A stretch of 64,000 bases of DNA from Bicyclus anynana (GCF_947172395.1 NC_069093.1:13365561-13429560); one strand, 5' to 3'. Shown: positions 20,616-30,175, numbered from the stretch's first letter. The notes: generated by a model from the letters alone, not told the origin. Made by a program: numbers and translations.

Positions 20616-23579
20616 ATGAATATTAATAGTTTATTTACAGATAATGTATCTAATTGTGATAGTGATGGATCTGATGAAGACTCTTTCTTTTCTTTGATCG
20701 GATCTTCTAACGAAAGTTACCACAGTACTTCAATTCCTATAAATACGCAACTTGAATCCACTTTTGATGCGTTACATAAAAATTTTAATGTTGTACACAT
20801 AAATGCACAAAGCATACCAGCGCATTTTCCAGATCTCTTAGCGTCATTTGACGTTAAGAATGTGCACGCCATTTTGGTATCTGAGACATTTTTAAAACCC
20901 TGCCTTCCTTCCACGTATTACTCGCTGCCAGGTTTCCATTTGATACGTAATGACCGTGTAGGGAAGGGCGGTGGTGGTGTTGCCATTTATTTACGTAGCC
21001 ATATTCCCTTTTCTATCTTAAGCAAATCTTCGTTATCTCCTATAGAATCCTCTGAACACTTATTTCTAGAATTATTATTTGGTAGTATTAAGGTGCTATT
21101 GGGCGTTTTTTATAGTCCATCATTGCGTGTTGATTATTTTAAACAGTTTGAGACATTGTTGGAGAGCTTTGTACCTAGTGTGAATCATACTATAATAATG
21201 GGTGATTTTAATACCTGTTTAATTAAAAATGATTATCGGGCACATAACCTAAAAAACATCGTTAATAGCTCCAACTTGTCATTGCTTAACACTGGTGCTA
21301 CGCATTTCTTTCCTAACTGCACACCCTCACAGTTGGACCTTATGATTGTTTCAGACCAGAATTTTGTTTGCTGTCATGGACAGCTACCTGCGGAAGCATT
21401 TTCATACCACGATCTGGTGTACTTATCTTACAGAGTGCGTCCACCAAAAATTAAACCAACAATAGTCATGCGGCGGAGTTTTAAGAATTTAAACAATGAT
21501 GATTTTTTACGTGATCTAAACGATGCTGACTGGAATGCAATCCTTAGTGCAGTGACTATAAATGATAAGGTTTCTATTTTTAATTCTATACTTACTGAAA
21601 TTTTTGATCTTCATGCGCCCTTACGACCTATTAAATTAAAACATCTACCTGCACCGTGGCTCACCCATGACATAAAGCAAATAATGTTAAAGCGTAATAA
21701 GGCTAAATCTAAATATAAAAGTCACCCAACTGTAACTAATTTGCTTAATTATAGGATGCTAAGAAATAAGTGTACCAAGATCTGTAGAGACGCTCAGCGC
21801 AATTATATTCATTCTTCGGTATCAGGGAAAAATACGTTAGATGTGTGGAAATTTTTGGGAACACTAGGTATTGGACGTCAGCGTAACAGTGTATCTGATA
21901 GTTTGGATATCAATGCGTTAAATTCTCATTTCTCTAATATTACAACAAACAGTAACTTAAAATCTGAAACTCTTAACTCCATTAATTCACGCGCTAAGCC
22001 TGGTTTTCCATTGTTTTCTTTCGATACCGTCAGTATAGTTGAAATAAAAAGACATGTGATTGCTATCAAATCTGATGCTGTTGGTAATGATGGAATTAGT
22101 CGCAGAATGATTTGTTTATGTTTAGATGTCATTGCGCCTGTCCTTTGTCATCTGTTTAATGAATCTCTGTCGTCCAATACCTTTCCTAGCGCTTGGCGAA
22201 TAGCACATGTTATACCAGTTCCTAAAACTTCTAATCCAACTACGTTTTCCCATTTTCGTCCAATCTCCATCCTTCCCTTCCTATCTAAAGTCCTTGAACG
22301 CATAGTTCATTCTCAACTCCTAAGTTTTCTAACTAAAAATAATATCCTTAACCCTTTCCAGTCTGGTTTTCGTCGTGGGCACAGTACTGTGACGGCTCTA
22401 ACGAAGGTCTGTGATGATGCGCGTAATGGAATTGATAAACAGCAAGTAACTATTTTAACGTTGCTTGATTTTTCTAACGCTTTTAATAATGTTGATTTTG
22501 AAATTCTTTTGGCTATTCTTGAATCTATTAACATTTCTTCCCCTGTACTTAGATGGTTCCACACCTATTTAAACGGTCGCACACAGTGCATCCGTGTAAA
22601 AGAGAAACAATCCTCTTTCTGTTCCATTAGTGCTGGGGTTCCTCAGGGTGGTGTGCTATCTCCTCTTCTTTTTTCCATCTTTATAAATACTCTCACTGAA
22701 CATCTTTCTTTGCAATATCATCTTTATGCAGATGATTTCCAAGTTTATGCACTGACGTCTGTGGAAAGCATTGCTGAGGTTATTAACCATATCAATAATG
22801 ATCTTAATGCAGTCTATGATTGGAGTGTAGCGTATGGGCTGTCAGTTAATACTGAGAAGTCTCAAGTAATTATATTAGGTAATTCCAGACAACTTTCCAA
22901 GATTAATTTTTCGACTTTACCACCAGTTATTTTTGATGGATCAGTATTGCCTTATAGTGAAACAGTAAAGAATCTTGGTATTATCATGGACAACAATCTT
23001 TCCTGGAGACCACAAGTTGCACAAATTAGTAAAAAGATTTTTCAAGCTGTTGGATCCTTAAGAAGATGGAAAAATTTCTTACCTGTTAAGACTAAAACTT
23101 TATTGGCCAATGCTCTCCTCCTTCCTATCATAGATTACGCCGATGTTTGTTATCTGGATTTGACTGAGGACCTTCTAAATAAACTCGAACGCTTGCAAAA
23201 CTTGGCAATAAGATACATATTTGGTCTCAGGAAATTTGATCATATTACAGAATACCGTAGGAAGCTCAAGTGGTTACCTATAAGGCTTCGGCGTAATCTA
23301 CATATTCTTTCTCTTCTTTACGCTATCCTTTTTCATTACTGGACACCATCCTACTTAAAAGAGCGTTTTAACTTCCTGGGCCCTCGCACTTCTAGGAACA
23401 CACTACGATCTTGTAGGCAAAACGTTTTAGGTAAGATTAGGTGTAACACTCGAACATATTCAGAGTCTTTTACTATAAAAGCAGCTACACTTTGGAATGC
23501 ACTCCCAGATCATATTAGACGGTCAAAATCTCTGACTATTTTTAAAAATCGTGTAAGGAAACACTATCTATCATTGTAA
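20616..23579 (+). CDS. LINE ORF2: AP-like endonuclease and reverse transcriptase
   Basis: The 987-residue protein nicks the target DNA and copies the element RNA onto it (target-primed reverse transcription). After an acidic N-terminal leader (about 55 residues), the endonuclease spans about 57-275, with N63 (HINAQS), E90 (SETF), D197/N199 (MGDFN), D241 (QLDLMI) and H265 (SYHD) as expected active-site residues. The polymerase lies at about 480-790: FRPISILPFLSKVLE (548-561), motif A with D618 in LLDFSNAF, motif B SAGVPQGGVLSPLLF (672-686) and motif C YADD (704-707). The C-terminal part (RLQNLAIRYIFGL..., FTIKAATLWNALP) is typical of CR1/Jockey-group ORF2. There are no frameshifts or in-frame stops. 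The first ATG of the open frame was chosen; the leader before N63 may be partly dispensable. There is no RNase H domain. Confidence 0.93.
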   Translation: MNINSLFTDNVSNCDSDGSDEDSFFSLIGSSNESYHSTSIPINTQLESTFDALHKNFNVVHINAQSIPAHFPDLLASFDVKNVHAILVSETFLKPCLPSTYYSLPGFHLIRNDRVGKGGGGVAIYLRSHIPFSILSKSSLSPIESSEHLFLELLFGSIKVLLGVFYSPSLRVDYFKQFETLLESFVPSVNHTIIMGDFNTCLIKNDYRAHNLKNIVNSSNLSLLNTGATHFFPNCTPSQLDLMIVSDQNFVCCHGQLPAEAFSYHDLVYLSYRVRPPKIKPTIVMRRSFKNLNNDDFLRDLNDADWNAILSAVTINDKVSIFNSILTEIFDLHAPLRPIKLKHLPAPWLTHDIKQIMLKRNKAKSKYKSHPTVTNLLNYRMLRNKCTKICRDAQRNYIHSSVSGKNTLDVWKFLGTLGIGRQRNSVSDSLDINALNSHFSNITTNSNLKSETLNSINSRAKPGFPLFSFDTVSIVEIKRHVIAIKSDAVGNDGISRRMICLCLDVIAPVLCHLFNESLSSNTFPSAWRIAHVIPVPKTSNPTTFSHFRPISILPFLSKVLERIVHSQLLSFLTKNNILNPFQSGFRRGHSTVTALTKVCDDARNGIDKQQVTILTLLDFSNAFNNVDFEILLAILESINISSPVLRWFHTYLNGRTQCIRVKEKQSSFCSISAGVPQGGVLSPLLFSIFINTLTEHLSLQYHLYADDFQVYALTSVESIAEVINHINNDLNAVYDWSVAYGLSVNTEKSQVIILGNSRQLSKINFSTLPPVIFDGSVLPYSETVKNLGIIMDNNLSWRPQVAQISKKIFQAVGSLRRWKNFLPVKTKTLLANALLLPIIDYADVCYLDLTEDLLNKLERLQNLAIRYIFGLRKFDHITEYRRKLKWLPIRLRRNLHILSLLYAILFHYWTPSYLKERFNFLGPRTSRNTLRSCRQNVLGKIRCNTRTYSESFTIKAATLWNALPDHIRRSKSLTIFKNRVRKHYLSL

Positions 23580-23605
23580 TATATATTGTAATATATATGT
23601 GTTTA

Positions 23606-23744
23606 TTATATGTATGTAGGTATGTATGTATGTATGTATGTATGTATGTATGTATGTATGTATGTATGTATATATGTATGTATGTATGTATGTTTGTATG
23701 TATGTATATTGTATGTATGTATGTATGTATCTATGTAGATGTAG
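23606..23744 (+). repeat. (GTAT)n microsatellite in LINE 3' UTR
   Basis: About 30 GTAT units with a few interruptions start 27 bases after the ORF2 stop. The Cys/Met/Tyr-rich and His/Ile/Thr-rich short ORFs on both strands come from this repeat and are not genes. Confidence 0.95.
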
Positions 23745-23952
23745 GTGTATGTTATGTATATTTCATGTTTTGCTGTTTTTATCATTATTGTGTACAATTG
23801 TACAAAGTATATATTTTTATAATATGGAAATATTTAGTTATAGTGTTTTTATTTATTTATTATATTAGTTATTATTATTTAGTGAATATTACTTATAATT
23901 TATTGTATTGCCATTTCCCATATGACAGGATGTTTAGATTATTTATGATTAG

Positions 23953-24000
23953 GTTGCCTGGAAGAGATCACTATTAGTGATAAGGTCGCCTTTTGCCCAA
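23953..24000 (+). promoter_or_regulatory. LINE 3' UTR hairpin
   Basis: GTTGCCTGGAAGAGATCACT followed by ATTAGTGATAAGGTCGCC forms a hairpin (ATCACTA at 23967-23973 with TAGTGAT at 23975-23981). This block is, to my knowledge, shared by 3' ends of several lepidopteran LINEs and their SINEs, and is a candidate recognition site for the reverse transcriptase. Confidence 0.6.
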
Positions 24001-24061
24001 AAATGTATGTGTTCTATTGTTATTTTCTGTTTTGTGCAATAAAGTTGTTATAAATAAAATA

Positions 24062-24078
24062 AAATAAATAAACATTAC
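24062..24078 (+). repeat. Candidate 3' target-site duplication of the LINE
   Basis: Matches 18153-18170 except for one A. It merges with the ATAAA-rich tail. Confidence 0.45.
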
Positions 24079-24184
24079 TCGGTACAGTTTTGTAAATCGA
24101 GATTACCTAACCTATGCTACAAAGATTTATAGGTTGGTTTGTTATGAAAGCCATACATATCGCTATAGCTTCACTATAGCTTTA

Positions 24185-24707
24185 GGCTGCCTGTCCACCA
24201 GAGCGGAGCGAGTGAGTGTAGCGGAGAAACGGACTAATGCAGAGCGGAGTTGTCCACCGGAGAAGAGCGAGGCTGCGGATTGGAGTGAGAAAGTAATGCG
24301 GATTGCAGACGTGACTCCCAGCTCCGTTTCCCCGCTCCGCTTACCGATTTTATATGAATTTTTAAACTAGCTCGCAAGTCCCTGTCCACCTAAGAGGAGC
24401 GGAGATTTTGTGCAATCCTATCACATAAAGGCGAAAGTTTGTGTGTAAGTGTGAAAGTGTGTAAGTATGTTTGTTCTTCTTTTACGCTGCGGCTACTGAA
24501 GCAATTTAGCTGAAATTTGGAATAAAAATAGATTTTACTCTAGATTAACACATAGGCTACTTTTCATCCCGGAAAATTCCATGGTTCCCGCGGGATTTGT
24601 GATAAACTGAATTCCACGCGGACGAAGTCGCGGGCATCCGCTAGTTAGTTAATATATCTCCGTTTCTCGGCTCCGCTGCCTCGCTCCGCTTCAGTGGACT
24701 GGCAGCC
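24185..24707. mobile_element. PIF/Harbinger-like MITE interrupted by a HEL-2 element
   Basis: The ends GGCTGCCTGTCCACCAGAGC... and, in reverse complement, GGCTGCCAGTCCACTGAAGC... are inverted repeats of about 28 bp with few mismatches. Both ends are flanked by TTA (24182-24184 and 24708-24710), a 3-bp target duplication of the PIF/Harbinger type. The inside is rich in GCGGAG motifs. The HEL-2 copy at 24416-24644 sits inside it, so the MITE itself is about 294 bp and older. The ORFs here are incidental. Confidence 0.8.
24416..24644 (+). mobile_element. HEL-2 copy nested in the MITE
   Basis: It begins TCCTATCACATAAAGGCG after an A and ends GGGCATCCGCTAG before a T. A GTGTGTAAGTGTG stretch, GCTGCGGCTACTGAAGC and CATGGTTCCCGCGGG are subfamily landmarks. 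The hairpin arms GCGGACG/CATCCGC near the end have one mismatch. Confidence 0.9.
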
Positions 24708-24710
24708 TTA

Positions 24711-24995
24711 GGTTTCTCATCTTCCCACCCGCAAGACAAATAGGCAAAGACAAGCAACAGACTGTAATGAATGCACGGATTAGTCATGGCGTTCAATATG
24801 CAAGTGTTCGGTTCACCTTCGTTCAAAAGGCAGTATTTATCATCTGCCGTTTGATTTACGCGATAGGTTCGACCCGCGTCGACTCGTCGCTTCGATGGTC
24901 TGACAATGTATCTATATATTATATCTATTCAGATATGTAATTGAAATATATTGATTCTTAATCCCGATTCAGATATTAATCTTTATACCTAACAG
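24711..24995. other. No feature seen
   Basis: No supported gene or repeat. Confidence 0.35.
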
Positions 24996-25290
24996 TTGTA
25001 GTGGTATGCGCTGTGGATTTCCAAGACGGAAGTTTTGGGTTTAATGGGCCGATTTAGGTTTTCTTAATGAGTCCAGGTCTGGCTGGTGGCTGTGGCTAGT
25101 TACCATACTACCAGCAAATACGTACCTGCAAGCAAATTAGCGTTCCGGTACGATGTCGCGTAGAAACCGAAAGGGGTGTGGATTTCATCCTCCTCCTAAC
25201 AAATAAACCCGCTTCCATCTTAGACTGCATCATCACTTACCAGGTGAGATTGTAGTCAAGGGCTAACTTGTAAAGAATAAAAAAAAAGCA
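24996..25290 (+). mobile_element. SINE-A copy, nearly complete
   Basis: It starts at the A-box remnant (GTAGTGGTATGCGC), with GGATTTCCAAGACGGAAG and a decayed B box (GGGTTTAATGGGCCG), then the SINE-A body, and ends GGCTAACTTGTAAAGAAT plus an A tail. Confidence 0.85.
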
Positions 25291-25317
25291 TTTTTACCTA
25301 CTAACTTACTAAGTACC

Positions 25318-25366
25318 ACATCATCATTATCAGCCTACAACCGTCCACTGCTGGACGTAGGTCATA
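25318..25366 (-). pseudogene. RTE-like LINE, extreme 3' end
   Basis: ATCATCATTATCAGCCTACA and GTCCACTGCTGGACGTAGG are the same terminal segment as at 1625-1690 on the same strand. Only about 50 bp survive. Confidence 0.6.
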
Positions 25367-25676
25367 GAGTTTCTACTTTCCTCACTTTTAACTACTTTTG
25401 CTAAGTTCGTCAGACTAATCTACACATTAAACAGTTCTATGTCCACACTTTCTTGCATCTCAACGTCTCCACAATACACAGTCAAAAAAAACACAACCAA
25501 CACACTAATGAATGCACAGATTGGTCACAGTTCCATGTGCAAAAGATTGGTATGTACACCAGTGGCGAAGGATGGAATTTTGACAAAAGTAAGCCGCTGA
25601 AGGTAATAAAAGGAAATTCATGCCGCTGGATTTATACTCCGGTCTCTCATACATCCATATATATTCAATACAATAA
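25367..25676. other. No feature seen
   Basis: The 77-codon ORF at 25453-25686 runs into HEL-1 and has no recognisable domain. Confidence 0.35.
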
Positions 25677-25868
25677 TCTATACTAATATTATAAAGCTGA
25701 AGAGTTTGTTTGTCTGAACCCGCTAATCTCAGAAACTACTGGTCCGATTTGAAAAATAATTTCAGTGTTAGGTAGCTCATTTATCGAGGAAAGCTATACG
25801 CTATATATTATCCCCGTATTTCTACGGAAACGGGAACCACGCGGGTGAAACCGCGCGGTGTCAGCTAG
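25677..25868 (+). mobile_element. HEL-1 copy (Helitron-like), complete ends
   Basis: A|TCTATACTAATATTATAAAG at the left; CGCGGGTGAAACCGCG hairpin, then GTGTCAGCTAG|T at the right. It is one of the best-preserved copies. Confidence 0.93.
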
Positions 25869-26282
25869 TGAATATATATGTATGGATTTTTAAAAGATAA
25901 CCCGGCGGAAATCGGCCTATATTTACTCTTCGCCGCTGTTACCTACGTCGCGTCGCTCCAGAGGCTGTGTTTTTCATCTCGTGTGATGTACGGGGGCTGA
26001 TGACCCCATAAGGCGGTCTCTATCGTTTATCTGCTCGTACCACTGCGTGGTTTATTGAAATTTATAGCGAAAGGGGAGATTTTTTTTAAAGATAACCGGT
26101 TTTAAAAATTATTAATCTTTTTACACGGTTTTCTTTCACTTGCTTCGTTTTATTTCGAGTCGTTGTAGAGAAAAAAAAAAAAAAAAAAACCTCGACCACA
26201 GAAAGTTCTAAATTTTAGGTACAATTATATATTCTGTGGTTCTACTACCATGCTTCTTTATGTTGCTAAATAACATAAATAA
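25869..26282. other. No gene seen; poly(A) run
   Basis: A mononucleotide A run of about 19 lies at 26171-26189. Nothing else is supported. Confidence 0.4.
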
Positions 26283-26410
26283 TCTATACTAACATATTAA
26301 ATGCGAAAGTAAGTCTGCCTGTCTGTCTGTTTGTTACCCGTTTTTAAGACGATTTTTTTGTATAATGGTAAATGGGACCTTAGACCGAAACATAGAGTAC
26401 TTTTAACCCT
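26283..26410 (+). mobile_element. Helitron-like 5' fragment
   Basis: Begins A|TCTATACTAACATATTAAATGCG with a short CTGTCTGTCTG tract. No CTAG end follows. Confidence 0.55.
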
Positions 26411-26516
26411 AAAATAATGAAAATAAATTTTTATTTTTTAATTTTTAGTGTTAGCACACCTACTGAGTGTGGACAAAAAGTAATAAGCAATCAGTTGAAA
26501 CGTTATTGTCTTATGA

Positions 26517-27340
26517 TAAGTATCTAAGTCCTACAATCCCAATTTTAAAAATACTACTTTAACTCATATACAAAATTTCACTCCCCCTTTATCCACACGT
26601 AATATGAATATTCAGAAAAGCGTGAAAGGTGACTGTTCTCCGTCTTCATCACCAGACCCCCTATGCAGTCACTATCCATATGGGTGGAAAGTTCTCATCA
26701 ATACAAAATTATCAAGTCAAAACACAAGGTAGCTACTATGAACCGTCGAGGAGTTCTCTTAACTATCCTTCGTCTTCATCACCAGACCCCTAATACAGTC
26801 ACAACCTATCCAGGTGGAAAGTTCTCATCAATACAAAATTATCAAGTCAAAACACAAGGTAGCTACTGTGAACCCTTGAGGAGTTCTCTTAACTGTCCTT
26901 TGTCTTCATCATCAGACCCTTAATACAGTCACAAACTATCTAGGTGGAAAGTTCTCATCAATACAAATAAATCAAGCCCAAACAAAAGGTACCTGCTGTA
27001 AATCGTTGACGAGTTCCATTGTCTGTGTTTCGGCTCCATCATCAGACCAACTCCAGACCTTCATGAAATTGTAGTGGGTTAAAATACCTTATGAAAACAC
27101 TAACAAACGCACTAGCCGTCTTTACGATTTTCAAAAGTTCCCCTCGATTTCTCCAGGATGCCATCATCAGATCCTGATATGAAAAAAATGGAACCACCCT
27201 GGAAACAAACCCTTCAAAACAAAAAAAGAATTTTTAAAATCGGTCCACAAATGATGGAATTATCGCTGGACATACATAAAAAAAAAAACATACATACAGC
27301 CGAACGTAGAACCTCCTCCTTTTTGGAAGTCGGTTAAAAA
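26517..27340 (+). mobile_element. Repeat element with internal 130-bp tandem units
   Basis: The left part (26517-26640) matches 8747-8905. It leads into about four tandem copies of a 130-bp unit and ends with CAGCCGAACGTAGAACC, CTCCTCCTTTTTGGAAG and TCGGTTAAAAA. Pieces of that end also occur at 28629-28650 and 62657-62675. The ORF at 26663-26923 is a by-product of the repeat. The class is unknown; minisatellite-bearing Helitrons or LINE 3' UTRs are possible. Confidence 0.6.
26642..27161 (+). repeat. 130-bp tandem repeat, four units
   Basis: Units start at 26642, 26772, 26902 and 27032 (landmark CTTCATCACCAGACCC and variants), exactly 130 bp apart. A decayed start is seen at 27158. Similarity falls from left to right. 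Confidence 0.85.
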
Positions 27341-27449
27341 TAGAAGGGAGGAAATAGGAGTAAAAAGTTTGTATGAAAAGTCCTTTGTTTTAGTTACAGT
27401 TTTAAAAATTTGTTCATAAATCATAAAAAAAATACGAAATATAATGTGA

Positions 27450-27551
27450 TTCAAGAATTTTTCAAATCGGACCAGTAGTTCCTGAGATTAGCGCGTTCAA
27501 TCAATCAAACAAACAAACAAACAAACTCTTCAGCTTTATAATATTAGTATA
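27450..27551 (-). mobile_element. HEL-1 5' half
   Basis: On the minus strand TATACTAATATTATAAAGC with an expanded GTTT tract, followed by the GCGCTAATCTCAGGAACTAC core. It is cut before the CTAG end. Confidence 0.75.
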
Positions 27552-27900
27552 TATACCTACATAAGTAATTAAGCAGGTACCTTTTGTGGCAAGGTAAAGA
27601 TATGTAAACTACATAAGCTTTATTTATAAACGGAATTAGAGAATGGATTTAAAAATTCCCGTGTAACCTAGGAATTCTGTTGGTTTTAATCTTTGCATAC
27701 TTTGTCTTTTCACAACGATTTAGTGCAACGAGTTTGGTTTTAAGCTTAAAAGTATATTTTATAGGACCTACTTAAATTTTCTTTTAAGTATAAACTACAA
27801 TTGCAGTTTAATATTACCTCAAACTGTACCTGTAAATTTCCGCAATTCTAATTCTCTCTTTATTACGTGTTTTACAGGAAATGTATTCTCGTATTTAACT
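27552..27900. other. No feature seen
   Basis: AT-rich, no supported feature. Confidence 0.35.
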
Positions 27901-27972
27901 GCCTCATTGGTCCCGTGGTTAGCTGGTTCAGCTACGGACAACCGACTTGACCGAAAAGTCGGTCGGGAGCAT
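27901..27972 (+). repeat. tRNA-like SINE head
   Basis: GCCTCATTGGTCCCGTGGTTAGC looks like the start and A box of a tRNA-derived SINE. A convincing B box is missing. Confidence 0.4.
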
Positions 27973-28001
27973 ATTATTATTATACTCATATTTATATCTA
28001 A

Positions 28002-28183
28002 CTAGCGGTTGTAAATTTTCAACTACCTACCCCTACCCTACCCCTACCAAAAAAAAGGAAAAAGTATTCTACGTCCTTCTCCTGGCTCTAAACTACCTCC
28101 CTGCCAATTTTCAGCTAAATCGGTTCAGCCGTTCTTGAATTATAAGTGGAGTAACTAGCACGACTTTCTTTTATATATATAGA
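28002..28183 (-). mobile_element. HEL-3 copy
   Basis: The minus strand begins A|TCTATATATATAAAAG and ends AACCGCTAG|T. It contains a short CCCTA/CCCCTA tract at 28023-28050 and the landmark AGCTAAATCGGTTCAGCCG. Confidence 0.8.
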
Positions 28184-28440
28184 TTTTAAAGTAATTCGTG
28201 TTTCCTTCTGTCTTTTTTAGTAATTTAATAATGTTGCCTAATAATCAGTGGCGTAGCTAGATAATCGATGAAAATTATTTGATGAGATAGACAATTGATT
28301 TTATGAAGCCCGTAAGTAGATGTGTGTAGATACGTACTTATATAAGAAGTTTAGTCAAACGTCTAAGAAGACTTACAAGTGATCAGTATTAAGTATTTAA
28401 AGTGCATTGACCCCCTGTATATCTTTAACATGTAGGAGTT

Positions 28441-28510
28441 TAATCTCAATAGTTAAGCGATTGCTGGTTTTGTAAGTCCTAGGTTACAATCTCAACTGAG
28501 GCATGTGAAT
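28441..28510 (+). repeat. Possible degenerate tRNA-like sequence
   Basis: AATAGTTAAGCGATTGCTGG and AGGTTACAATCTC sit at A-box/B-box-like spacing. It is weak and probably SINE debris. Confidence 0.25.
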
Positions 28511-28742
28511 ATACTCGGTTACTTGCAGATTTCTTTCAAGACTTTTTTAAGCTTGCTCTATTAGCGTAACTTACAGAAGGCTGCCAATTCGAAGCAGACC
28601 GGATTAGTAGTATAAGACTAATTAGTCGTTCTTTTTGGAGTCGGTTAAAAAAAAAAGTCTAACAGAGGCCTATATGTATGCCTAGGCGTAGGCCTAAGGC
28701 CTTAATTAAATTACATCGGCAACTGTACCCTTCTGATTCAGA

Positions 28743-28833
28743 CGGCTCAATATCATGATGTTTGGAAGTCCCTACAAAAGGCCTATGTCCTGCAGTGGAC
28801 GTCCATCGGCAGACATGATGATGATGATGATGA
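28743..28833 (+). pseudogene. RTE-like LINE, 3' terminal fragment
   Basis: The last about 20 codons of the RTE-like ORF (TGGAAGTCCCTACAAAAGG, then CAGTGGACGTCCATCGGC) and its ATGATG tail at 28817-28832 survive. Confidence 0.75.
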
Positions 28834-29330
28834 TTTGGTTCACTGTTGAGTACGAGTCTCCTCTTAGAATAAGAGGGGTTAGGCCAATAGTCCAACTCGC
28901 TGGCCCAACGCAATTTTTTTTTTATTTTTTTTTTATTCTTTACAAGTTAGCCCTTGACTACAATCTCACCTGATGGTAAGTGATGATGCAGTCTAAGATG
29001 GATGCGGGCTAACTTGTTAGGAGGAGGATGAAAATCCACACCCCTTTCGGTTTCTACACGGCATCTTACCGGAACGCTAAATCGCTTGGCGGTACGTCTT
29101 TGCCGGTAGGGTGGTAACTAGCTACGGCCGAAGCCACCCACCAGCCAGACCTGGACAAATTAAGAAAATCTCAATCTGCCCAGCCGGGGATCGAACCCAG
29201 GACCTCCGTCTTGTAAATCCACCGCGCATACCACTGCGCCACGGAGGCCGTCAAAATTGGCAGATATGAAAAAAAGTTGGCCGTGCGGATACGAATTCGA
29301 AGGCAGAAGTCACATCCACTGGGCTATCAC
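28834..29330 (-). mobile_element. SINE-B copy split by a SINE-A insertion
   Basis: 28834-28913 is the 3' part of SINE-B (GAGTCTCCTCTTAGAATAAG to GCTGGCCCAACGC). 29253-29330 resumes at TTGGCAGA and, after an internal deletion, holds the tRNA-like head (CATCCACTGGGCTATCACG). The break falls at the CCCAATGCGGATTGGCAG position of intact copies. Confidence 0.75.
28914..29252 (-). mobile_element. SINE-A copy, full length (reference copy)
   Basis: On the minus strand this starts GACGGCCTCCGTGGCGCAGT, with A box TGGCGCAGTGGTA and B box GGTTCGATCC, the internal promoter signals for RNA polymerase III. A 200-bp unique body follows and the end is GGGCTAACTTGTAAAGAAT plus an A-rich tail. It has no protein-coding capacity; it would depend on a LINE reverse transcriptase. 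The small ORFs over it are spurious. It lies inside a SINE-B. Confidence 0.92.
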
Positions 29331-29984
29331 GTAGCAACGTTTTATCACCATTTACGTAATGTAAAATGCCTATATCACTCAGAGTGATAAAGCAAGGCGA
29401 TTGCTCTACAAACCTCCGGTCTTCAGACAAATCCTAATGTATTGGGGTCATCATGACACAGAGCCGCAGAGCAAAAACCTATTTGTTAGAGTAACAAAAG
29501 CACCGCAAGCCAACGTTGAGCGGCCATCGATTTTTTCCTTTTCTGGCTCCAATCCAATATATATTTTCTTTGCTTAATTTATTAGTGAATAAAATATACG
29601 AACTATGTTTTGGACCTGCGATGCCCAGACATACCATTGAGCGAAGGCTGAAAGTTTGCCAGCCTTTGATGCTAATGCCATAGGTATGTACAAAGACACT
29701 TTTAAAGTGTCTTAAAACGCTCATTATCGTTCTACTTATTTGAAAAAAATATCATAACTTTTTGACATGAATATCACATGAATACATAAAAAATTTAATT
29801 TTAAATATATTTTCACTATATGAGCTAAAACGCTAACGGCCATGACGATGATGGTCTATATTTTATTCGTCTCATGACATCCGTAAACACTAATCCTTAA
29901 CCAAACGGTTTAGTGTCCGACAGAATTATTAATTAGTTTGACGTTTATTCCTTTAGTTCCATCGAAGGAACTGCAGTGCGGACA
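29331..29984. other. No gene seen; short palindrome
   Basis: AAGACACTT-TTA-AAGTGTCTT lies at 29693-29713. The 81-codon minus ORF at 29479-29724 has no recognisable domain. Confidence 0.4.
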
Positions 29985-30175
29985 CGACCTTCAGCAATGA
30001 AGAATCCGACCAAGAAGAGAGCGCCATTGAATCCCTCACTACGCTCAGGATTCAAATCTAGCATCACTCGCTACGCTCGTGATTCAATTATAGACTCCTT
30101 CGCTTATTTGGGATTCAAATTCGGCACTCGACGAACAAGTACGAACTTTGCTTACTTGTTGAACAAATAATTATT
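29985..30175. repeat. Degenerate palindromic units beside the satellite
   Basis: Units with the pattern ATTC(A)...CTCGCTACGCTCG...GATTC recur at about 30-bp steps (TTGAATCC..GGATTCAA at 30027-30055, ATCAC..GTGAT at 30063-30083, GGATTCAAAT at 30111-30120). Each can fold on itself. The 64-codon ORF here is probably chance. Confidence 0.5.

Larger units (their letters stand above)
18171..24061 (+). mobile_element. Full-length-looking non-LTR retrotransposon (CR1/Jockey-group)
   Basis: The element comprises a possible 5' UTR of about 1 kb, ORF1, a 715-bp inter-ORF spacer, ORF2 and a 3' UTR of about 480 bp ending in AATAAA (24038-24043) and an ATAAA-type simple-repeat tail. Both ORFs are open end to end, and the endonuclease and polymerase motifs are kept, so it looks young. 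The left boundary is set only by the candidate target duplication and is uncertain; if that is chance, the element could start closer to ORF1. The ORF2 pattern (GDFN, SAGVPQGGVLSP, YADD, a C-terminal region ending ALPDHIRRSKSLTIFKNRVR) points to the CR1/Daphne/Jockey group; which clade is not resolved by eye. Confidence 0.85.

Noticed and set aside
23597..23977. 126-codon ORF rich in Met, Tyr, Val and Cys after the LINE
   Set aside because: It is the translation of the GTAT microsatellite and following AT-rich 3' UTR.
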